Shown: positions 1 to 4,941 of the stretch, one piece after another
Numbering within the stretch: the stretch's first letter is position 1
Layout: each line of letters starts with the position of its first letter
Assembly: GCA_017411885.1 (NCBI GenBank)
Contig: JAFQPF010000015.1
Location: 1-8,456, forward strand
Length of the DNA stretch: 8,456 nt
Direction: 5' to 3'
DNA from: Clostridia bacterium
GTDB lineage: Bacteria > Bacillota_A > Clostridia > Oscillospirales > CAG-272
Notes under the pieces: model-generated
What the model was told of the DNA's origin: nothing
Seen by the model: only the letters and a program-made list of their open reading frames with translations
The model's database searches: none
Made by a program: the position numbers and the translations under genes

Positions 1-87
1 CAGCGCGGGGACTGCACGACCGGCACCGTCGGCATCCACGATGGGAATACCGCGCAGCAGGGCGATCACGGCGTGGGAAATAAGCAT
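1..87 (-). pseudogene. Fragment of a DUF917 (S-Me-THD family) protein, 5'-truncated and cut by the window edge
   Basis: The minus strand read from 87 down to 1 gives 29 codons ending in GIPIVDADGAGRAVPAL. This matches my memory of the central conserved signature of the DUF917 / S-methyl-thiohydantoin desulfurase family (G-[IL]-P-V-V-D-x-D-G-x-G-R-A-x-P). In that family about 100 residues come before this motif. Here the frame stays open to the right but reads AT-rich, non-homologous sequence through a terminator and promoter, so no credible N-terminus exists. The ATG at 87-85 has no ribosome binding site. About 69% of bases 1-80 are G or C, with third positions rich in G/C, unlike the neighbouring genes. 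The piece is therefore either the stump of a truncated gene or one side of an assembly join. A plus-strand reading (ends at 108 or 112, just before the terminator) is possible but yields no recognisable protein. Confidence 0.5.
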
Positions 88-122
88 TTGCGCCGTAAAA
101 TGCGGTGAATAATAAGCTATCT

Positions 123-152
123 GACAGAGAAAAATTTTCTCTGTCTTTTTTT
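123..152 (+). terminator. Rho-independent terminator
   Basis: An 11-base perfect inverted repeat (GACAGAGAAAA at 123-133 and TTTTCTCTGTC at 135-145, centre A134) is followed at once by seven T residues at 146-152. The realistic hairpin is the 7-8 bp GACAGAG(A)/(T)CTCTGTC stem with an A/T loop. The T tract is on the plus strand only, so it ends rightward transcription arriving from the left and insulates the downstream operon. The rightward gene it should serve is not recognisable in bases 1-112. Confidence 0.8.
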
Positions 153-162
153 GCTCAAAATC

Positions 163-191
163 TTGTAATGTTCTATTGTTTATGATATAAT
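163..191 (+). promoter_or_regulatory. Sigma-A type promoter with extended -10
   Basis: TTGTAA at 163-168 (4 of 6 to the -35 consensus) is separated by exactly 17 bases from a perfect TATAAT at 186-191, preceded by TGA at 183-185, which is an extended -10 TGN element. The predicted start of transcription is near 198, giving a leader of about 35 bases before the first gene. It sits directly behind the terminator and is the only strong promoter I see, so it probably drives the whole rightward gene cluster. Confidence 0.8.
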
Positions 192-218
192 AATATTCTA
201 ATATGCGTTTTTTGCTCG

Positions 219-229
219 AAAGGGTGATC
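219..229 (+). promoter_or_regulatory. Ribosome binding site that fixes the nucleoside hydrolase start
   Basis: AAAGGGTGATC resembles the anti-16S sequence AAAGGAGGTGATC with two bases missing; GGTGATC at 223-229 pairs perfectly with the 16S 3' end. It lies just before the ATG at 233 and inside the longer reading frame that opens at 203, so 233 is the better start. Confidence 0.7.
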
Positions 230-232
230 ATT

Positions 233-1111
233 ATGAGGAAAATAATACTCGGAACCGACTGGGGACTTGATTGTGACGACGTCGTTGCGGTAAGAATACT
301 TGCCCGTGCGCATAAGCAGGGAAGGATAAAGCTTTGCGGTGTGGTCATAAATCATTTTCTTGAAAATTCGGTCGCTTCTCTCGACGGCTTTCTTGAAAGC
401 GAGGGAATACACGCGCTCCCTTTGGGTATTGATCGCAGTATAACCTCGGGTGAGGGTAAATATCAGGCCCACCTTGCAAAGCGTGCCGTCAGCTATAGCT
501 CCAATGACGACGCGGAAGACGGAATAAGGCTTTACAGACGCCTGCTTGCCGAAAGCGATGGCAAGGTTGAGATCGCGGAGATCGGCTTTTTGCAGGCGCT
601 CGCAGGTCTTATCCAAAGCAAGCCCGACGATATAAGCGATAAAAGCGGTGTAGAGCTTATGCGCGAAAAGGTGGACAAGCTCTGGATCATGGCAGGCAAG
701 TGGGACGATGAGATCGGCAAGGAATATAATTTCAACTATAATCCCATAACGAGAGCAGCCGCAAGCGTGGTATGCGCGCTCGCACCTGTTCCGATAACCT
801 TTTTGGGCTTTGAGATCGGCGTTGACGTTATAAGCGGAAGCAAGCTTGATGCTGACGACGTGTTATATATCGCTATGGTAGACCACGGAAGCGTAAACGG
901 ACGCTCCTCGTGGGATCCGATGCTTGCTTTATTGGCGGTAAACGGAAGCGAGGAGGACTCGGGCTACAGCATAGTACACGGAAGGGCAAGCGCAGATGCT
1001 AAAAGCGGTGACAACACCTTTGTGCGTGACGAAAACGGACCGCATGCATACGTTGTAAGAAAATTTGCGCCGGAATATTACGCGGACGCGATCGACGGGT
1101 TTATAAAATGA
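233..1111 (+). CDS. Nucleoside hydrolase family protein (inosine/uridine-preferring-like, divergent)
   Basis: This 292-residue protein has the size and fold signature of the IU-type nucleoside hydrolases, which cleave the N-glycosidic bond of nucleosides to a free base and ribose in the cytoplasm. The N-terminal calcium/catalytic motif is TDWGLDCDD (residues 8-16), comparable to the D-x-D-x-G-x-D-x-D-D form of the family; D9, D15 and D16 align with the base and metal ligands, but the first aspartate is G7. EYNFNYNP (164-171) corresponds to the substrate-binding E-x-N-F segment, and SSWDP with D228 supplies the late metal aspartate. There is no signal peptide. An in-frame ATG at 203 would add 10 residues, but the ribosome binding site at 219-229 favours 233. 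The stop overlaps the next start (ATGA, 1108-1111), implying translational coupling. Substrate unknown; a role other than nucleoside salvage is possible because this is a divergent branch. Confidence 0.85.
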   Translation: MRKIILGTDWGLDCDDVVAVRILARAHKQGRIKLCGVVINHFLENSVASLDGFLESEGIHALPLGIDRSITSGEGKYQAHLAKRAVSYSSNDDAEDGIRLYRRLLAESDGKVEIAEIGFLQALAGLIQSKPDDISDKSGVELMREKVDKLWIMAGKWDDEIGKEYNFNYNPITRAAASVVCALAPVPITFLGFEIGVDVISGSKLDADDVLYIAMVDHGSVNGRSSWDPMLALLAVNGSEEDSGYSIVHGRASADAKSGDNTFVRDENGPHAYVVRKFAPEYYADAIDGFIK

Positions 1112-1476
1112 AGCTCAAGTCAGGGGATATAATCGTAACAGTAACGGTGCTTGTCACGGCACTTGTTCTTTTGATAAACAGCTTTGCTTATGACAAGGGC
1201 GATCACTTCTATGTTAAGTGCGACGGAAATATTAGCGAGTATCCGCTTGATAAGGACAGGACGGTTACACTTCAGAATAATGGGATCACTCTTGTGCTTG
1301 AGGTGAAGGAAAACAGCGTGAGTGTAACAGATGCCGATTGCCCGGACAGGCTTTGTGAAAGAGCACACGGAATTTCGCGTATTGGAGAAACGATAGTATG
1401 CCTTCCTGCAAGAGTTGTGATCGGAATAAGCGAGGGTGAAAGGAGTGCGTATGAAGCGGACGGTATCGTCGGTTAA
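1108..1476 (+). CDS. NusG domain II-containing membrane-anchored protein
   Basis: This 122-residue protein has one N-terminal membrane helix (about residues 8-26, after the short basic start MKLKSGD) and then a small beta-rich domain that should face outside the cytoplasm. The domain carries the hallmark of the NusG_II family: DADCPDRLCERAHGISR followed by ETIVCLPARVVI (about residues 76-106). Cysteines are at 38, 78, 83 and 98; the C-x4-C pair is typical of the family. Despite its name the family is not the transcription factor NusG; its biochemical role is not established. It commonly sits beside Gx-transporter and ApbE genes, as here, so I infer an accessory role in membrane flavin/redox maturation. 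The start overlaps the upstream stop by 4 bases and only a weak Shine-Dalgarno is visible, so translation is probably coupled. The 3' end overlaps the next gene by 26 bases. Confidence 0.88.
   Translation: MKLKSGDIIVTVTVLVTALVLLINSFAYDKGDHFYVKCDGNISEYPLDKDRTVTLQNNGITLVLEVKENSVSVTDADCPDRLCERAHGISRIGETIVCLPARVVIGISEGERSAYEADGIVG
1439..1445 (+). promoter_or_regulatory. Ribosome binding site that fixes the Gx transporter start
   Basis: AAAGGAG lies 5 bases before the ATG at 1451 and within the 3' coding part of the preceding gene. In-frame GTG codons at 1436 and 1445 precede or overlap this site, so they are poor starts; 1451 is preferred. Confidence 0.75.
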
Positions 1477-1978
1477 TAAAAGGCTCGCCCTTTGCTCGAT
1501 TATTGCGGCACTTGCAATAGTGCTTTCATACCTTGAAGCGATAAGCGGTATAAACGCGCTTATGCCGGTGATCGGAACAAAGCTCGGACTTGGGAATATC
1601 GCGGTGGTTGTCGCGGCGTTTGCCGTGTCGCTTCCGTGCGGACTTGTAATTTCACTTATCAGGGTAGGCGTGATGGCGATGCTTTTCGGAACGCCGACAA
1701 GTTTTGTGTTCTCGCTTTTCGGAGCGATGCTGGCTTACGCGTTTATAGCTTTTTCAAAGCTTGTTATAAAGGACAAAATATCACTTATAGGTGTGTCGGT
1801 AGGCGCGTCCGCGATGCATATGACAGGCCAGCTTATAGCCGCTTCACTTATGCTCGGCAGCGCCGATATATTCAATTTGCTTGGCGTGTACTTGCTTATG
1901 TCTGTTGCAAGCGGCATTGTGACCGGGGCGATAGCACAGCTTTGTACAAGCAAGCTTAAAAAAATAACCGGAGCATAA
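1451..1978 (+). CDS. Gx transporter family membrane protein (heptaprenyl diphosphate synthase component I-like)
   Basis: This protein of 175 residues is almost entirely hydrophobic with about five to six membrane helices, beginning MKRTVSSVNKRLALCSIIAA. It has the family's early segment LSYLEAISG followed by P-V-I-G-x-K-L-G-L-G-N, the glycine-rich turn typical of the Gx / Hpre_diP_synt_I family, which resembles substrate-binding (S) components of ECF-type vitamin transporters. The family was first annotated as a subunit of heptaprenyl diphosphate synthase, but no catalytic prenyltransferase motifs (such as DDxxD) are present here. In Firmicutes it occurs with NusG-II, ApbE and extracellular electron transfer genes. 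Substrate not determinable from sequence; a flavin- or quinone-related cargo is an inference from context. It overlaps the NusG-II gene by 26 bases and ends one base before apbE, so the three are almost certainly co-translated. Confidence 0.87.
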   Translation: MKRTVSSVNKRLALCSIIAALAIVLSYLEAISGINALMPVIGTKLGLGNIAVVVAAFAVSLPCGLVISLIRVGVMAMLFGTPTSFVFSLFGAMLAYAFIAFSKLVIKDKISLIGVSVGASAMHMTGQLIAASLMLGSADIFNLLGVYLLMSVASGIVTGAIAQLCTSKLKKITGA

Positions 1979-1979
1979 A

Positions 1980-2993
1980 ATGGTACTTAAAAAAGTGACG
2001 GCGATAGTGCTGTCGTTGATGACTCTTTTGCTTTGCTCTTGCCGTGAATATGACTTTTATTCAAAGGCTACCTATTCAACAGCCGATATATTTGCTATGG
2101 ATACGATCATTACGGTAAGGCTTGCAGGCGAGGTCGAAGAGAGTGTATTTGACGAGTGTGAGAAAATTATAAAGGATATAGAGGCCTTACTTTCAAAAAC
2201 TGTCGCCAAAAGTGAAGTCGCGCGTCTTAACGCGGCAAAAGCAGACGAAGCCGTAAGTATGCCTGCTTCATCAGAGCTTATAAGGCTTGCGCTTGAGGTG
2301 AGTGAAAAAACAGACGGCGCGTTTGATATAACACTTGAACCGCTCACAAGGCTGTGGGACGTGACAGAAAAGGGCTTTACACCGCCCGATGAAGAGAGTA
2401 TAGCGGATGCGCTTTCGCATATCGGCGCAGACAAGCTTGTTTTTGACGGCGACACAGTAAAAAAGACCGATGCATGTGCAGGCATTGACCTTGGCGGTAT
2501 AGGCAAGGGGATGGCGGCCCAGGCGGTATGCGAGCACCTTGAATCGCTTGGATATATAGGCACGGTATCCTTTGGAGGAAATATCGGTACGGTGTCACAG
2601 AAATCAGACGGCGAACCCTTTGTTATAGCGATAAAATCTCCGTTTGACACTTCAAAGATGATCGGAACGCTTAAGCTTGATCGCGGCTTTGTTGCGGTGT
2701 CTGCTGCGTATGAGCGGTATGCCGAAATCGACGGTGTGAAATATCACCATATAATTGATCCCGAAACGGGCAGACCGAGCGATTCGGACATAGCAAGTGC
2801 TGTTGCGATAAGCAAAAACGGTGCGCTTGCAGATGCGCTTTCAACCGCGCTTTTCGTAATGGGAAGCGAGCGTGCCATAGAGCTTTACGGGCAGAACGCT
2901 TTTGATTTCGAAGCGGTAATAATAAAGAATAACGGCGAAATAATATTGACAGATGGGCTTGAAAACGGCTCGTTTGCGCCGATTAACGGATAA
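1980..2993 (+). CDS. apbE: FAD:protein FMN transferase, ApbE family lipoprotein
   Basis: ApbE transfers the FMN half of FAD to a threonine or serine of exported or membrane target proteins, using magnesium. The protein is 337 residues. It starts with a lipoprotein signal (MVLKKVTAIV then LLLCSC; predicted lipidated cysteine C21), placing it on the outer face of the membrane. Family motifs are intact: FAMDTIITV (M40-D41-T42), DITLEPLTRLWDV, the FAD-binding IDLGGIGKGMAAQAV stretch, SFGGNIG, HHIIDPETGRP (256-266) and ADALSTALFVMG with D285 and T289 as the usual metal ligands. The ribosome binding site GGAG (1970-1973) is inside the end of the preceding gene. Target sequences of the D-x-x-[ST]-G-A-[ST] type are absent from the other proteins of the window, so the flavinylated partner is encoded elsewhere. 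Confidence 0.95.
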   Translation: MVLKKVTAIVLSLMTLLLCSCREYDFYSKATYSTADIFAMDTIITVRLAGEVEESVFDECEKIIKDIEALLSKTVAKSEVARLNAAKADEAVSMPASSELIRLALEVSEKTDGAFDITLEPLTRLWDVTEKGFTPPDEESIADALSHIGADKLVFDGDTVKKTDACAGIDLGGIGKGMAAQAVCEHLESLGYIGTVSFGGNIGTVSQKSDGEPFVIAIKSPFDTSKMIGTLKLDRGFVAVSAAYERYAEIDGVKYHHIIDPETGRPSDSDIASAVAISKNGALADALSTALFVMGSERAIELYGQNAFDFEAVIIKNNGEIILTDGLENGSFAPING

Positions 2994-2997
2994 AAAT

Positions 2998-4446
2998 ATG
3001 AACAGAGAAACAAAAATCATAACACCGGACGAGATCGCGCGTCAGCACGGATATATTTCCCGTGTGCGTGAAATGATCTCAGGCGAGAATACTACAAAAT
3101 ACGCGCTTGTGCGCACCTTCGGATGTCAGCAGAACGAAGCCGACAGCGAACGGCTTGCAGGTATGGCTGAGGCTATGGGATATGAAATAACCGACTCCGA
3201 GGAGCTTGCCGATCTGATACTTGTCAACACCTGCGCGATAAGAGAGCACGCTGAGCTAAAGGCGTTATCTATTACCGGGCAGTTCAAGCACCTAAAGGCT
3301 AAAAAGCCGTCGCTTATCATAGGCATTTGCGGATGTATGGTCTCACAAGAGCACAGGCTTAACGACATAAAGAACAAGTATCCCTACGTCGATTTCCTTT
3401 TCGGCACGGGTGAAATATACCGTTTCCCCGAGCTTTTGTGCAGGGCAAGAGAGGAAAATGGAAGATTTTTCATAGTTGAGGAAACGCTCGGTACGCTTGC
3501 CGAGGGGCTTCCGGTAAAAAGATCAAGCGACTTCAAGGCGTGGCTCAGCATAATGTACGGCTGTAACAATTTCTGCACCTATTGCGTGGTTCCGTACGTT
3601 CGCGGCAGAGAGAGAAGCCGTAAGCGCGAGGACGTGCTTGCTGAGGCAAGAGAGCTTGTTGCGAAGGGATATAAGGAGATAACTCTGCTTGGCCAGAACG
3701 TGAACTCCTACGGTAAGGATCTTGACTACGATTACGATTTCGCCGATCTGCTTGCCGATATATGCGCGATCGAAGGCGATTTCATAGTTCGCTTTATGAC
3801 AAGCCATCCTAAGGATGCTTCAAAAAAGCTTGTAGATACGATCGCGGCTAATCCGAAGGTAGCGCGTCAGTTCCATCTGCCGCTTCAGTCGGGCTCGAAC
3901 GCGGTGCTTAAGGCTATGAACAGGCGATATACCCGAGAAAGCTATCTTGAGCTTATCGACTATATGAAAGCGAAGATCCCGGATATAGCTCTGACAACCG
4001 ACATAATTGTGGGCTTCCCGGGGGAGACCGAAGAGGATTTTGCAGACACGCTCGATATTTTGTCAAGGGTGAGATACGATAACATCTACTCGTTTATATA
4101 CTCGCCGCGCAAGGGTACACCGGCATCCGAAATGGATTGTCAGATACCGCCTGAAATACAGTCGGAAAGATTTTCACGCTTACTTCAACTTCAGCACAAA
4201 ATATCAAACGAGATAAATCAGACACTTGTAGGTACTACTCAGAGGGTGCTTGTAGAGGGAATAAGCAAAAACGATGCCGGAATGTATACAGGCAGGTGCG
4301 AATCGGGCAGGCTCGTGCATTTTAAGAGCGATATCGACTACACAGGAAAGATAGTTGATATGCTGATCGAGCGCGCCGAAACCTTCAACGTTTTCGGGTC
4401 CGTAGCACGGACGGGCAAACAGCGCGTGGAATCTGATGAGACTTGA
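2998..4446 (+). CDS. miaB: tRNA (N6-isopentenyl adenosine(37)-C2)-methylthiotransferase MiaB
   Basis: MiaB is a cytoplasmic radical-SAM enzyme that adds a methylthio group to i6A at position 37 of tRNAs reading U-initial codons. The 482-residue product has the full family plan. The N-terminal UPF0004 domain has FGCQQNEADSE (C43), NTCAIREHAE (C79) and GICGCM (C113) binding the auxiliary [4Fe-4S] cluster. The radical-SAM motif is CNNFCTYC (C189, C193, C196) followed by VVPYVRGRERSR, and a C-terminal TRAM domain spans about 410-470. The Q-Q-N-E and N-N-F-C-T-Y-C wording and the gene order favour MiaB over MtaB or RimO. The frame opens earlier, at 2953 inside apbE, but ATG 2998 is preferred because it begins 4 bases after the apbE stop. 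Only a weak GGA precedes it, so initiation probably depends on ribosomes finishing apbE. Confidence 0.95.
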   Translation: MNRETKIITPDEIARQHGYISRVREMISGENTTKYALVRTFGCQQNEADSERLAGMAEAMGYEITDSEELADLILVNTCAIREHAELKALSITGQFKHLKAKKPSLIIGICGCMVSQEHRLNDIKNKYPYVDFLFGTGEIYRFPELLCRAREENGRFFIVEETLGTLAEGLPVKRSSDFKAWLSIMYGCNNFCTYCVVPYVRGRERSRKREDVLAEARELVAKGYKEITLLGQNVNSYGKDLDYDYDFADLLADICAIEGDFIVRFMTSHPKDASKKLVDTIAANPKVARQFHLPLQSGSNAVLKAMNRRYTRESYLELIDYMKAKIPDIALTTDIIVGFPGETEEDFADTLDILSRVRYDNIYSFIYSPRKGTPASEMDCQIPPEIQSERFSRLLQLQHKISNEINQTLVGTTQRVLVEGISKNDAGMYTGRCESGRLVHFKSDIDYTGKIVDMLIERAETFNVFGSVARTGKQRVESDET

Positions 4447-4510
4447 TGTCCTAAGCCCATACCCCAACATCTGTTAAAACTTGAAAAGATAAACAAAGGA
4501 GAATACAAAA
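4447..4510 (+). promoter_or_regulatory. 64-base leader between miaB and the ylbF-like gene, with strong RBS
   Basis: This is the longest gap between genes after position 233. It contains a strong Shine-Dalgarno, AAAGGAG at 4495-4501, 9 bases before the ATG at 4511. I see no convincing -35/-10 pair, no hairpin with a T run and no operator, so transcription probably continues from miaB. Confidence 0.6.
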
Positions 4511-4915
4511 ATGAACAAGGAAATACTCAGAGCATGTGCCGAGCTTGCAAAGGCTATCGGCGAGGATGACAGAATAAAGAAGCTTGACGAGGCTAAGGCG
4601 GCTTACGAAACCGATGCCGAAATCAAAAATCTTATGGCTGAATACAACGTTCAGCAGATAGCGCTTGCAGAGGAATACAAGAAGGAAGTGCGCGACGAGG
4701 ATTTTATCGCTATTATCAATAAGCGCATATCCGAGCTTTATAATCTTATCAGCGAAAACCCCGTTATGACAGCGTATATGGAAGCAAACGATGAGGTTAA
4801 CGCGCTTATGAACGAGGTTAACTCCGAAATTCAGTTCTTTTTAACCGGCGAGCGTGCCTGCAGTCACGATTGCTCGAGCTGTAAATCCAACTGCGCTTCC
4901 AAGAATAACGACTAA
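4511..4915 (+). CDS. YlbF/YmcA (Com_YlbF) family regulator with C-terminal cysteine cluster
   Basis: This is a 134-residue, mostly helical and strongly charged protein. Residues 1-110 fit the Com_YlbF domain: an N-terminal helical section, the D-x-E-I-K-N-L-M-A-E-Y segment near 35-45, and the amphipathic helix ending in E-x-N-D-E-V-N-A-L-M-N-E-V-N-S-E-I. In B. subtilis, YmcA (RicA), YlbF (RicF) and YaaT (RicT) form a cytoplasmic complex with [4Fe-4S] clusters that influences RNase Y-dependent mRNA maturation, competence, biofilm formation and sporulation. The position directly after miaB and before mutS matches ymcA. The last 18 residues carry C117, C121, C124 and C128 (C-x3-C-x2-C-x3-C), a plausible iron-sulfur or metal site. 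The helical domain alone does not separate the YmcA and YlbF branches, so I leave the symbol blank. Confidence 0.85.
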   Translation: MNKEILRACAELAKAIGEDDRIKKLDEAKAAYETDAEIKNLMAEYNVQQIALAEEYKKEVRDEDFIAIINKRISELYNLISENPVMTAYMEANDEVNALMNEVNSEIQFFLTGERACSHDCSSCKSNCASKNND

Positions 4916-4941
4916 TTTTGTAAAAAGGGACGGTCATTCTT

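Noticed and set aside
84..103. Small hairpin GCATTT / AAATGC
   Set aside because: Six weak base pairs with an 8-base loop and no T run; likely chance.
1..112. Plus-strand C-terminal coding end (frames closing at 108 or 112) just before the terminator
   Set aside because: Both readings give low-complexity or unrecognisable peptides, whereas the minus strand gives a long unbroken match to the DUF917 signature with coding-like third positions. Kept only as an alternative.
1..231. Minus-strand frame open from ATG at 231-229 through to position 1
   Set aside because: It would run antisense through the terminator and promoter, its first ~50 codons are AT-rich without homology, and it would start inside the ribosome binding site of the plus-strand gene.
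173..616. 147-residue minus-strand reading frame opposite the nucleoside hydrolase
   Set aside because: No family features and no ribosome binding site; the plus strand has clear hydrolase motifs.
2072..2650. 192-residue minus-strand frame opposite apbE
   Set aside because: Ser/Ile/Pro-rich composition typical of an antisense shadow, while apbE motifs on the plus strand are complete.
2953..2997. Upstream in-frame start for miaB inside apbE
   Set aside because: The 15-residue extension has no MiaB similarity and no ribosome binding site; ATG 2998 fits the operon spacing.
4481..4509. TTGAAA-17-TACAAA as a promoter for the ylbF-like gene
   Set aside because: The -10 match is 4 of 6 and the implied transcription start would fall past the ATG, within the coding sequence.
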